From assembly GCA_013368315.1 (NCBI GenBank), contig JAACJM010000009.1:930001-994000 (forward strand): a DNA stretch of 64,000 nucleotides, written 5' to 3'. The notes beneath the pieces are model-generated. The model was given only the letters and a program-made list of their open reading frames with translations. It made no database searches and had not been told where the DNA came from. Below are positions 44,894 to 55,501 of this stretch, one piece after another (positions within the stretch are counted from its first letter, which is position 1; each line of letters starts with the position of its first letter). The DNA comes from Tetrapyrgos nigripes. Its lineage: Eukaryota; Basidiomycota; Agaricomycetes; Agaricales; Campanellaceae. Made by a program: the position numbers and the translations under genes.

Positions 44894-46548
44894 AGTTGTT
44901 GTAAAGTCGGGATCTTTCCCAACATCAACTCCCCCAAGGAAAGAGTAGCCCAATGATGCAACAGCCTGCTTAAATGTTGCCAATGCGACGTGACGATGAA
45001 CAGAGTTGTATAGGGAGAAGGGATTCTGGGAGAAGTTGGGACACCAGCCTGCAGTAAAGCCATGATGGTGGAGGGTAGCAGTGATCATACTAATAATAGG
45101 CTCTTCGATACAGCGGAGATCACTTGCAATAAAGCCTCGAGCTTTTGCAAGATCGTTCTGAAGCCTACTGAGATGGTGCAGGACAGTGTGCTGGCCAGCA
45201 GAAGGCTCTGTGACAATACTGATATGAGAGTAGTCGATAATATCAGCAAAGCACTTCTCGAAGGCTACTACAATCTCAGGTGGTGGATCACTTGGAACAT
45301 CCTCCTGGGAATACTTTCCCATAAGTAACCGGATGTGAAGCTCTAAAGCATGCTAATGTTGCTTGAGTCAATGATTAATGAGAATATGAAAGAAATACAT
45401 ACCTTGAGACCTTTGACATCCTCTGGGACATTCTTCATCTTGATCTTATACTGATTTTGGGTTGGCTTCTTGGATGACACCTTCCTTCGTTTACCTGGAT
45501 GGTTGGTGTCCTCTGAAAAATCCTCTTTGTCTGTCCCTCCCTCTTTCTCTCTTCTATTCTCCCTCTCAGGATTATCATGATCAGTATCATGCCGGCGCTT
45601 CTTACTTCCACTTCCCTCTCCTGATCCACTCCCTCCTGTGCCACTCCCTTGACCAGTTACTCCACTCCCACTCCCACTCCCACTCCCACTACCTCCACCT
45701 CCTCTCATTCTTCCTGTACCTCCACTTCCTCCTGCACTGCCAGCAGCAACATCTCCAATCCCTCGTCCAACATATCCACTTCCACTGCCTTGATTACTAC
45801 TCCCTCCTGCAGCTTTCTCAGGACCTCTGTTTCCATCCTTTCCAGTACTCCCACTGCTTCCCATACCCCCAGTACCAAAACTACTCTTATCACCTCCAGC
45901 ACTAGCATCACCGGCCCCTTGTTGGAAGCCTCCACTCCCACTCCCACCTGTTCCACTGGGTCTTTCCCCTGCCCCTTCTCTCCCTCCACTGAATTCCCCT
46001 CCACCTCTACCAATACCATGACCTTCACCCCCTCCAGAGCCTCCTATACCTCCACCCTCACCTCCACCTCCACCTCCACCCCTACCTAAACCTCCACTAC
46101 TCACCCCTACACCTGCACCAGAATACCAATTTTGTTGAGTGGGTGATCCACCCCCTGGGTATAATGGAGTAGAATATGGGTTAAGGACAGATGGGGGAGG
46201 AGTATGAAGCCTAGAGGTTGATGATTGACCTGTATCAGCCTTAGCTTTAGTTTGAGAAGAAGTTGAGCTGAAAGATCCCCCAGCAGCACCTGCAGTAGTT
46301 GACAGCCTGCTGTCAGTACCACCAGTGCCCCTCCCTCTCCCAACATTGCCTCCACTACCTCGATGAGCTCCACTACCCCCTGGTCCTCCAGCACCCCTAC
46401 CTACACCACTGCTGCTGACTCCACCTCCACCTCTACCCACACCACTTTCTCCACCATGACTACCATGCTTTGAAGTAGGGTTGTCCATTGGGGTGTCGTT
46501 ATCATCATCTCGGATATCCATATGGCTATCACTACGAGACTGGTCCAT
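44894..46548 (-). pseudogene. CACTA accessory gene, 5' half
   Basis: Exon 1 (45,403-46,548) encodes a ~380-residue protein start dominated by Gly/Ser runs, followed by a basic segment (KKRRHDTDHDNPERENRREK) and KIKMKNVPEDVKGLK. Exon 2 from 45,352 encodes ELHIRLLMGKYSQEDVPS, KARGFIASDLRCIEEPIISM, LHHHGFTAGWCPNFSQNPF, HRHVALATFKQAVASLGY and FLGGVDVGKDPDFTTT, then stops at the breakpoint. Agaricomycete CACTA elements often carry this second gene; its role in transposition is unknown. The Gly-rich exon has a repetitive DNA sequence, so its length may vary between copies. Confidence 0.75.
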
Positions 46549-48892
46549 AGTTTCCTAATAAAGAACATAAGAAAGTGAGCAATATTGAGCCTTTTTGAAG
46601 CAATAGTCTCTACCACTCTATCTCAGCAATGAGAACAAAGAAAATTTCCTGGGACTTTGGAATAACAGGTATTAGTCATGAGTAGTATGTACAATAGACA
46701 TAGTACACACCTTGGTAATTTTCTTGGATTTTTCCACCTAGTGGAAAAGTACAGGAGCAGAAACAAAGACAAAGACAAAGACAAAGAGTAGGATGCGACA
46801 CGCGAATTGAGACATGCTGCGCAGTCACATGAGGCTCAGTCACATAGATGTCACATCACACAGGCATCGGGCAAGTAAAAAGATCCAAATGAAAATTTTT
46901 ATTGCGAGGTAGGGCCACAAAGTAGCCTACAAAGAGTAGACTACTAGAGTATCTAATAAAGGAAGCTCACTTTAGAGGGATAAGTATCTGTAAAAAAACT
47001 TGGGAAAGGCTGGAGTGCTCACCTTGTCAACATACATAATGACAACACAACTGCAGTTGTGCTGTGGCATGTTGCGAGACTGCTGCATAGCACAGCCTCT
47101 GGATTAATAGAAATACAAGGCAAGATAGAGGATGGAGCAGTTGCTGAAGGCTCAGCACTCAATATTGTCAATGCAGGAAAAGAAAAGACGACGAACTGCC
47201 AGCTCATCAAGATCATGTGACTCCGGAACTCGGATCCAGACCCCAGTCTCTCGGCAGCTGACTGAGCACTGGATCGCAACTGGATGTCGACCGGGTCACA
47301 ACTGGGTCTTACCCAGTTGCGTTCTCACCGGGTCTGAGTTTGCCTGCGGTGTGTGTGTATATCAATATCACCATCAGGATTGTGAACATATTTGGAAAGG
47401 ATGCAGTTGGTAATGTAAATGAAATGATTTGGCTTCTGACAGTTCTGAAAAGTATCTTTGCAAAATTTCTAATGCCATGTGAGCAAGAAACAAAGTTAGA
47501 AAATGATAAGAAATAGAACTCACTGTGACTACAGAGAAGGCTTCAGAATGATAGAATGTTTCATGAGCAAGGATAATACCACATGGACAGACAATTAGCT
47601 GCTCATTATGGGTGTGCTTCCTCCCAAACTGTCCTTGGAATGTCTTCAACTTCTTTCCTTGTTCCACAACTTCTATCACAACACCACTTCCAGTATCCAA
47701 CTCCTCAACCTGATTTCATACAACCTCTGTGTGTCCTTGCTGCATCTCTTCAGCCTGCTCAGCTCATCATTTCAGTTGAAAAGTCAATTGGCCAACCTTG
47801 AAATAACGTTTCTCAGCTTTCTTGTGGTCTGGTTCATCACAAGATTTTGAGCCATCAGTAACCTTCTTAGTGCAGCTGTTGACACAACAGTATTGCTCTT
47901 GCTGAAGGTGCTCAACACAATAGGTCACCTTGGTTGAAGGAAGTGGAGTCTTGCAATGTGTGACTGCACATGTTGGTTGGCCAATTGTGATGCCATCACA
48001 TACAACAGCAAATATATCCTCCACTGTTATTGAATAGGATTATTAGCAAAATGAAAAGGCTTCACTAGTGAGTGCCACTACTTTCCCCTGATCTGTCATT
48101 CACCCACTGACACATTGATGATCAATTTCTCGTTGTCCATGCACATGTATGTATTCATTAACAGTGTACATTGCCTCATCAAAGTGATGGTTCTGTTCAC
48201 CAGTTTGCAGAACACGAAGACGAGAAGAGTGGGAATGAAAGAAATCGAGTAGGGATAGGATTTTGAAACCATCATACAGGTACTCCACACGTAACGAAGC
48301 TGATATAGGCCAGGACGGTGGGACATTGCCATATGTGTCACAAGCCTGGTATGATTGGATAAGTCCAGTTGCCAATGACCTTGGATACGAGCAAGAGCAT
48401 TATTTACACATTCTGAATTCAAGAGATCTGGCAATAGAAGTACTCACCCAGAGAACGTGATGCCGTAAATCCAATATTGGACTTGGCTGACACTGATGAA
48501 GTGATGAGTTGCAACTTGAATGATGTTGGGTCAATGGGTTCCATTCAGATATTGGTGGTAGTAGAGTCTTTCACACTGGTTTGTGTCTGTATCATTCATA
48601 ATGTAGTAGTCATGATGATAGACAACATGATATCCTAGGTGAATGGAACATTACATGAGGATATGTGGGTTTGGGCTCAGACAATGCTAACACTCACTGT
48701 CACATGTAATCTGATGGGTACGAACTGGTTTTGCTCCATCATTTGTGTGTGAAGGGCTTGTGGGCTACCGCTCTGCTTGGCAAGAATGAGGCCCCTAATT
48801 AAATGGCGAAGGTGCCAGTGAAGTCTGGATCATGTCTGTCAGTAAATGCTGGTGTGCTGACTTGACATAGCCACAGGTTATCCCTTAAAACC

Positions 48893-49045
48893 TCTTGTTC
48901 TCTTTTCAGCCTAACTACTTTGTATAAGTACCTTGATTTGGACATGCAGGCGCTGAGCACTCAGGTACATACTTGAATAGTCATAGACATCTTGTTCTCT
49001 CTTGTTCTCTTTAGCCTAACACATGCAGGCACTCAGTTACATTGG
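48893..49045 (+). repeat. Two-copy direct repeat
   Basis: CTTGTTCTCTTTTCAGCCTAAC followed by ATGCAGGCGCTGAGCACTCAG recurs about 100 bp on as CTTGTTCTCTTTAGCCTAAC and ATGCAGGCACTCAG. It lies in an intron or decayed part of the CxC gene. Confidence 0.5.
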
Positions 49046-49586
49046 GCTGGCAGCTGAAGAATGGCAGCACATTGCGAGGATGGGAGTGAAAAGTCCTGAA
49101 AAGACCAGGACGTTCTGGTTGTGATGACATTGGTTTCTTCATGGCATGACCAAGCCACGACGGGAATAGGCATGACAAAGGGTGGGTAGCAAGCTTGAAA
49201 CGTCAGGAAGAGCTTATAATTTTGCTTGAGGCACCGTCAGTCTAGAGAAGATGGACAATTAGCACAGAAGGATTAGGACCACATAGTGAAATGCAAAGAA
49301 GACAAACGAAAGGGTGAAGGACTGAAGGAAGAAAGGGCGAAATGAACAAGTAAGGAAAAGAGGGAAAAAACACTCACCGGCAAGTGCACAAAGTGTGTGT
49401 TGCAGTTCAAATGGACACCCTTCAACACTACCATCAAAATCCACTAATGACTGCACCAGTATCCTCAACACCCAACGCCCACCCCGCTATGTCCATACCA
49501 GCCGAATTACAACCACACTCAGAATTGACTAGGATGATATTAGTAAAATAAATTGACTTGATTTGGACCATCATCAGGGACGTAGA

Positions 49587-49829
49587 CACACCCAGCACCA
49601 ACTGATATTCTGTGGCCAAAAGTTAGTTCAAAAAGGTCAAGCTTTCCAGCGACAAGGAAACTCATTTGGAAACAAAAGGTTTTTGCGCTTCAGAAATTTA
49701 TTGGAAGCGAACCAAGCCAATCGGATCGCTTGCCGAAGCTTCAGAAATTTAAAGTTTTCTAATGCGTTTCCAAGCAACAGGTTTCCTAACTAACTTCTAG
49801 CCACAGAATATTGGTTAGTGCTGGGTGTG
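49587..49829. mobile_element. MITE with 3-bp AGA duplication
   Basis: 243 bp with terminal inverted repeats of about 40 bp (CACACCCAGCAC, then ATATTCTGTGGC) and AGA on both sides (49,584-49,586; 49,830-49,832). It shares termini and internal CAGAAATTTAAAGTTTT-type motifs with the element at 55,304-55,501. No coding capacity. Confidence 0.8.
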
Positions 49830-50087
49830 AGAGGATAGATAGATAGATAGGTTACACTGCTACCAGACTAGCTACTGGTACTTTTACATCAATATATGAC
49901 ACACGAAGTAGCTAACCGTGGAACCAATTGCTGATTCAGCAGGGCAAGCAACAAGGCAATAGGGGCAACGTCCTGGAGAATACCAGGGTAGACCATCTAC
50001 CACCTTGAAGCGCTATAGGGTGGCACAGAGACAGGAGACATGGGTCTCAATGTGAAGGGTCAGAGCAGGGCACATATGGTACATACA

Positions 50088-50222
50088 CAGACACAGTAAG
50101 TACATAGTCAAGAGCCGAGAAATGAGCAAAAAAGAGGAAAAAAGTAAGATACATACACAGATGCAGTAAGAACATAGACAAGAGCTGAGAAATGAGCAAA
50201 AAAGAGAGAAAAGTAAGAGAAA
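50088..50222 (+). repeat. Tandem repeat, two copies of ~68 bp
   Basis: The unit contains CACAG-CAGTAAG-ACATAG, then GAGAAATGAGCAAAAAAGAG. The Phe/Leu/Ser-rich open frames on the minus strand arise from this purine-rich repeat. Confidence 0.7.
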
Positions 50223-50730
50223 AAGGAATAAAAGAAAGAACAATAAAGGCCAGAGAATAGCAGGGAGAGAGTAAGAATGAGGAAGTAAAGGCAAGGTAGA
50301 AGGGAAAGGCAGACACTCCTATTCATGTTCGTCCTCCCAGGTTTTGTCTAGGCGGGGTATCCCACACCTGTCCTTCCAGATGATGATGATGTCATGCACA
50401 GAACCGCTTTGATCTTCATGAGCTTTACTGGAGCTGGGCGTGAGGCGATCCATTGCACAATTGTGTTAAGTAAGTCACCATTAGTGCAGGACCAGCCAGT
50501 TTTCGCTCGCTGGGGAGCCCAGTAGGTGAGTGAGTTGATGAGGTACTCGGAGGAGGAATGGATGTCGAGGAGAGTGAGGACAACGAGAGGAGGTAAAACC
50601 AAACGGCCATGTGCCATACCTTCCAAATAAGGAAGCTTAGTCATCTGCTGAGTATGACATCCGACTAGCCCCCACGATTAATGAGCCGGGAGTTCTAGGA
50701 ATTCACGATTGGGAAAAACAGGGATCAATT

Positions 50731-50795
50731 CGACATAGCCACAAGCGGAAATGGAGTGTAAAGAACTCACCCTCATTTCATTCGGCCTCGTAAAA
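50731..50795 (+). repeat. Dispersed repeat family 1
   Basis: Close match to 17,909-17,968 (ACATAGCCACAAGC, GTGTAAAGAACTCACCCTCA, CGGCCTCGTAA). It lies 18 bp from the duplication flanking a hAT element. Confidence 0.6.
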
Positions 50796-50820
50796 GAACA
50801 GCCTCATGCTCTACTGCACC

Positions 50821-51523
50821 TAGTGATGTGCGGGCCCGGCTCGGCTCAAAAGCCCCAGCTCGGGCTCGGCTTCGTAGGGCTCGGGCCTGCTAGAAATCCA
50901 AGCCGAGCTTTTAAGCCCTAAGTAGGGCCGGCTTGGGCCGGCCTGGGCTCAGGCCGGGGCTCAGCACTCAGTTGAACAAAATGAAGATATGAACCAGAAG
51001 TAATAGTCATCCCCACTATCTTCTGTTTCATTTTCTTGAGTTCCATCATCATCCAACCCAAGTCACAGAGCATTAAGTCACATCGGAGGGTGCACTGGAG
51101 GAATTGCAGTGGTTAAACAATATCCTTCGCAAGTCAGTTGCGCCGTTTGCCCATTGTTATCATTCCGGCTGATTGTAAGGGTACGTTGTGTGGCACAGTT
51201 TGAATTGTGCATTGTACGACGGTTGGAGCTGCAGTAGTAAAGACCATATGGCTAACGAGACTAAAAAGTAGAAATTGATTGAGACAGACCTTATGCAACA
51301 AAATCTGGGAGTTGGCAACGGCATCCTGGAGTGATGTCACTGCCTTTGTTAAGTGCCAGCAACTTCCCAAAAGCCAGGGCCTGAGCTCGGGCCCAAGGGC
51401 TTTGAGAAATCCAAGCCAGGCCCTCAGGCCCTCAAGCCCCCCTCAAAAGCTGGGCTCGGCTTGGGCTTTTGGGGCTCGGCTCGGCCCGGCCTAGGGCTTG
51501 GAGCCCGAGCTCGCACATCACTA
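50821..51523. mobile_element. Non-autonomous hAT element, ACTGCACC duplication
   Basis: 703 bp flanked by identical ACTGCACC octamers (50,813-50,820; 51,524-51,531). Ends are inverted repeats starting TAGTGATGTGCG, then GC-rich inverted blocks rich in GGCTCGG. Without the element and one octamer the CxC gene reads through (KLQGAV-EHEAVLL). No transposase is evident; a short internal stretch could be captured DNA. Confidence 0.9.
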
Positions 51524-52085
51524 ACTGCACCTTGCAATTTGACAGCCTTTTGCTGGATCACATATGGACAAGATGGGTTGATGCAAATGGAAGTCAGTGG
51601 CCAGAGACTTTCAAAGTAATCAATGTTTGAAAGCTTTGATAACATATAAATAACAAAAGACCTCCATGAGTATTGAAGGCTTCTTGTAATGCTCCATCAT
51701 TTGCAACACCTTGTAGCACAGAGTCTGGGTGCCGCTGCAGACCACAACACTTCTGCATCATCATAGCTCATTCTGCATGATCTCTGTGCGAAAGCTAGAG
51801 TTTCATCAGGTAGAATGAGCAGAGCATCAGTCGGAAGCTGGGTTGATGGCCAAAGAAGGAGGATATTGTTCTTGAGGCGACTACATATGAGTACGAATGA
51901 AATAACTTGGGATAGAAGCAGTTTGTGGGTGTCTACTGCTTTGCTCTTTAGTGTTTCGACAAATTTGTGTATAAAGACCATGGATAAGGGTGAACAAGAA
52001 GTGACGCTGCAAACATGTCTGCCTGCCGGCATCCAAATACTAGATTCCCATGCCCCTAGCTCCCAACTGTCTCGCACTTTCTATC

Positions 52086-52215
52086 TGTCCTGCTCCTTAC
52101 CATCCCACATCTTGTCCCACCCCTTGAAGTCCCACCTCTTGTCCCGCTGATGTCCTGTGAGATGTCCCATGCCATGTCCCGTGCCAAATCATACCATGTC
52201 CCATGCTCTTGGGTT
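52086..52215 (-). repeat. Degenerate GGGACA array, inverted relative to 38.1 kb
   Basis: On the minus strand about ten GGGACA-type units occur, including GGGACATGG and CACAGGACAT, like those at 38,135-38,265. Confidence 0.5.
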
Positions 52216-52572
52216 CCCAGGTAACTTGTGAAACAGTGACTCCATTCCCGAGAGGCTTGTTCCATCACATTATTCTTTCCTTCCCCATCATTACTTATGA
52301 GTCGTATCATTTGTGTATCATAGTATTTACGAGTCGATTAACTAGAAATGGGAGTGGAGGGTGGGTTCTGATGCAGGTACAAGATTATACCTGTAAGAAA
52401 TGGCCGTCTGAGCATGAATCCAAAATTGATAAGTCAGCTTGCTGGAAACATTGCTGCAAATGTTGCACCCAACACAGAACCATACAAGAAGTCCCAGTAT
52501 TTCAGTTTCTCAAACCCTTGAGCCTTGATAATCTTGAGCATATCCCTACCTGTCTGATCCGTACGTATTTAT
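52216..52572. other. No gene recognised
   Basis: A plus-strand frame with several Cys (CWKHCCKCCTQH near 52,445) is not recognised. Confidence 0.3.
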
Positions 52573-52580
52573 GTCCCAGA

Positions 52581-53028
52581 TAGGGCTCCTAGCGGATCGG
52601 ATGATCCGGCGCCTATCTGCCGATGAGGCCTCGGATTCGAATGGTGGATGGGCCTCTGGAGATGTACCCATCCGATGGATACCATCCACCCATCCGTAGA
52701 TGATCGTCGGATGGCTGAAGTATGTGAGAATGTGTCGTACTTGCCCAATTTGGTTCAGTCTCGGGCTTTCCCGAGGTACTCTATAGTTGTAAAAACTGAC
52801 TGAAACCCACAGAAAGATCTTTTCGACGTGCTAAACGTCCTCAACCCTTTGCTCGATTTCGCGTTTGCGTGCGAAGACACATCAGCAAAGCGGCCAAAGT
52901 CATTCTTGTCATAATAATCAGTCTCAGTAGTAAGTAACTTGATAGTTTTACATGTATCACACTCTACATGTACTTAACATAGTTTACAATGAAAAAAATG
53001 AACGTCATCCGATCCGCTAGGAGCCCTA
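52581..53028. mobile_element. Non-autonomous hAT element, GTCCCAGA duplication
   Basis: 448 bp between identical GTCCCAGA octamers (52,573-52,580; 53,029-53,036). The inverted repeats are perfect for 24 bp, starting TAGGGCTCCTAGCGGATCGG. No coding capacity. Different termini from the other two hAT elements, so a separate family. Confidence 0.92.
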
Positions 53029-53036
53029 GTCCCAGA

Positions 53037-54065
53037 ACATCACTATCCCGTTCACGAGCAAGACGACTAGTCACCAGCACTCTTCACCATGTATTATCTG
53101 CCAAACCATGATTTGAATAGTTGACTCGGAGCTCATGAACAGCGGAAAGCCTCCATAATTCTCGCTCAACCGCGGATTCATAGTAGGATACTCTTTGCAA
53201 ATCGACGCCTCATTCTCGAATCTCTGCCAACGAGATGTCGGAAGAACATCAACGAGTTATTAACCAACAAGACCATTGTAAAAGAACCGCTGATTTGGTT
53301 CGGGTTCAGGAGACTCTAAGATGATTAAGTAGTGAGAAAGGTACTGAATCGAGGCAAGCTTTCGTGTTACCGTGAAATACCAGGTTCTTGAGCACTTGGT
53401 GAGCACGCGGGCGTCAGTCAAGGTCAAGAAACAGCACACTAAGCAAGCTTGCGCGTTACTAAGGATGCCGACTTACAATCAGTCAAGATGTAAGGTTAAA
53501 CACAGATGTGTATTGCGAGGTAGGAAAAGTTATTACAAGAGTACATACCAAGATACTTATATATGTAATTAGTGAGTCATTAGAACTATCTAGAATAGAA
53601 CGGAACTTTCATCAGAATGTTGTAGAAAAGGAAAGAAAGAAAGAGAAAACAGATGCCCGAAACATGCCCGAAGCATCAATTACATTGCAAGTACGGTAGA
53701 TTGAGACGTAGCAAACTCAAAGAGACAGAATACAAGATACTTACGTCGTTCCATTACAACCATCCCGAAAGATGATATACATATAGTGGGCGCGAGAAAT
53801 ATCACACACTCATGGCATTTCTCTATCGACCTCTCGAGAATCTATTAGTCAAACAGGGTAGTTCTTCCCGTAAAAATCATGCTCAGTCGCTTCCTGACAT
53901 TGATTTTGATGGTACCAGTGGATGGTCAATAATGCCAGAGAGTGCTTGATAAGACTTAGTACTACAATCATGACTAGCAGAACTCGTATTCCTTTCCATG
54001 ATATGCATATATTTATTACTACAAAATGCGCTAAGGGGGGCCAATGGATCCGGGAATATCTGGAT
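53037..54065. other. Intergenic, nothing recognised
   Basis: No gene or repeat recognised. From about 53,850 it includes the downstream flank of the Kex2-type gene. Confidence 0.4.
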
Positions 54066-54110
54066 ATTTCCATTGAACGGCCACCAAGACCTCCAGCAGC
54101 ACCTACAGGA

Positions 54111-54688
54111 TCAGAAAGGTGGAGGTGGTCGGTTAGCAGCAGCAGGAAGAGGAGGAGGAAGAGGAGGAGGTTGGTTCGCAGCAGGTGGAGGTGGTGGGTT
54201 GGCACGCTTTTGGCGGGCATCACCTGCAGGAGGAGGAGGTGGTGGAGGTGGTTGGTTGGCAGCAGGTGGAGGTGGTGGGTTGGCACGCTTTTGGCGGGCA
54301 TCACCTGCAGGAGGAGGAGGTGGTTGAGGTGGTTGGTTGGCAGTAGGTGGAGGTGATTGATTAGCAGCAGGTGGAGGTGGTTGGTTGGTAGCAGGTGGAG
54401 GTGGTTGGTTGGCAGCAGGTGGAGGTGGTGGACCAGCACGCTTTTGGCGGGCAACACCTGCAGGTGCAAGAGGTGGGCTAACACCAGGTGGAGGTGGTGG
54501 GTTAGCAGCAGGTGGTGGTGGACCAGCATGCTTAAAGAGAACCAGTCAGTACAAGTAGATAGACAAGAACGTACTCTGGGCAAGAAGCTCACCATGAGAA
54601 CACCGTTTAATTTTCCGGGCATAGGTGCGGCAGCCGCTGAGATGGCCAAAGAGGTGAAAAAAGGGAGGATGGAGTGTTTCAACAACAT
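54111..54688 (-). CDS. Secreted Pro-rich precursor with Kex2-type sites
   Basis: Two exons, 54,593-54,688 and 54,111-54,530, around a 62-bp intron (GTGAGC donor, AAG acceptor) give 171 residues. Exon 1 is a signal peptide ending AAAAP, nearly identical to the paralogue at 19,338. Exon 2 consists of PPPPP blocks with AANQ spacers and three ARQKR dibasic sites (KR at residues 62-63, 113-114 and 140-141), preceded by AGV or AGD. Kex2 protease in the Golgi cuts after KR, so at least three Pro-rich peptides could be released. The repeats themselves fix the reading frame. Compared with the paralogue, exons 2-3 are missing and the Gly/Leu tail is lost through a one-base frame change that leaves the stop after PPPPF; downstream DNA still encodes the old tail start (GAAGGLGG) in another frame. 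Expression is unproven. Confidence 0.65.
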
Positions 54689-54969
54689 CTTGGAGGGACT
54701 AAAAACGTAGCGTTGAAGTCGATGTCAAAGAGTGTTTTGTTGTCAAAGGAGTCTCTGCACAGTGAAGGCGAAGCTTCAGAGATGGTGAAGTTGAGTTGGC
54801 GATAGATAGATAGTAGAGCAAAGCACGAAATGGATGGAAGTCGATCTCTGATCGAAAAATGAAACAAACGGCGAGGAAGGAGAAAGAGTAATGGATGAAA
54901 GTCGATCTCTGATCGAAAAGAAGAAAGAGTTGGTGATGGGAGATCCTGCAATCGAAGGAGGTCAAGTTT

Positions 54970-54976
54970 TTATAGG
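54970..54976 (-). promoter_or_regulatory. TATA box of the Kex2-type precursor gene
   Basis: TATAAAA on the minus strand about 280 bp before the start codon, conserved with copy 1. Confidence 0.5.
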
Positions 54977-55303
54977 TGTCCTCACCTTTCCAAGGCCGTC
55001 TGAGATAATGTATTGGCCGCTGTACGTTGAATCAACGTCATGAAGGAAATCATCCAAAACAACTCCAATGTATACAGGATGTTCAAGGCCCAAAATATCG
55101 TGGAATAGCTTTCGTCAACTTTATTAGTTGTCAATAATAGCACGGGTGGCCTGGAAACGGAGGAGAGAGGAGATCGTATAGAGAGATGCTCGAACCTCCT
55201 GCATTTGCAGTAAGTAAAATGGTTTCGTAAAGTAGTTAGAAATTGTGTAAGAGATGTTACAGTCATCATGACGATACGACTGATGAAAGAAAACCGCTTT
55301 CTC

Positions 55304-55501
55304 ACACCCAGCTGCAACCAATATTCCGTGGCCAAAACTTTGCCAAAACTCATTTGGAATTGGCAGCAAATCGGAAATTTATCGGAGCCGATGGGTCGCT
55401 TGTCAAGCCCTCGGAAATTTAAAGTTTTTCGCGTCCGTTTCCGAGCACCAGAGATTGGATGTTTCCTAAGTAACTTGTGGCCACAGAAGCTGCCGGGTGT
55501 A
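55304..55501. mobile_element. MITE with 3-bp TCT duplication
   Basis: 198 bp with termini CACACCCAGC (left) and TACACCCGGC (right, inverted) and TCT on both sides (55,301-55,303; 55,502-55,504). Related to the element at 49,587-49,829. Absent from the homologous segment in copy 1. Confidence 0.75.

Larger units (their letters stand above)
40409..47351. mobile_element. CACTA (Tnp2-type) transposon, internally inverted
   Basis: 6,943 bp bounded by TGT duplications (40,406-40,408 and 47,352-47,354). Termini are inverted repeats: left CACCGCGGGCAA, right CACCGCAGGCAA, followed by matching GACCCGGT, CTGGGTAAGACC and GTTGTGACC blocks. Inside are two genes meant to converge: the transposase (+, from 40,684) and an accessory gene (-, from 46,548). 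Both are cut at about 42,288 and 44,894, and their 3' halves have changed places and strands. A ~2.6-kb inversion explains this. The element lies in the last coding intron-free stretch of a CxC gene. Confidence 0.9.
47352..52077 (-). pseudogene. CxC5/CxC6-type KDZ-associated gene, 5' part
   Basis: Minus-strand exons of a Cys-cluster protein linked to KDZ transposons. N-terminus near 51,720-51,985: LPTDALLILPDETLAFAQ and MSYDDAEVLW. Next INPSCPYVIQQKAVKLQGA (51,530-51,590), cut by a hAT element but continuing EHEAVLL beyond it. A CxC5-like block with YHHDYYIMND and PNIIQVATHHFISV lies at 48,470-48,660. A CxC6-like block follows at 47,800-48,024 (CAVTHCKTPLPS, CVNSCTKKVTDGSKSC), then FGRKHTHNEQLIVCPCGIIL at 47,520-47,650. 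The last part ends at the CACTA insertion (DIDIHT). The frame is broken in places and nested insertions make it dead. Boundaries of early exons are approximate. Confidence 0.6.

Noticed and set aside
45462..46089. Plus-strand Ser/Thr/Pro and His-rich frames
   Set aside because: Antisense shadows of the Gly-rich first exon of the CACTA accessory gene.
53849..54688. Continuous 279-codon frame rich in His-Leu
   Set aside because: It reads through a good intron whose sequence is conserved in the paralogue and puts the Pro repeats out of frame; the spliced reading fits the paralogue.
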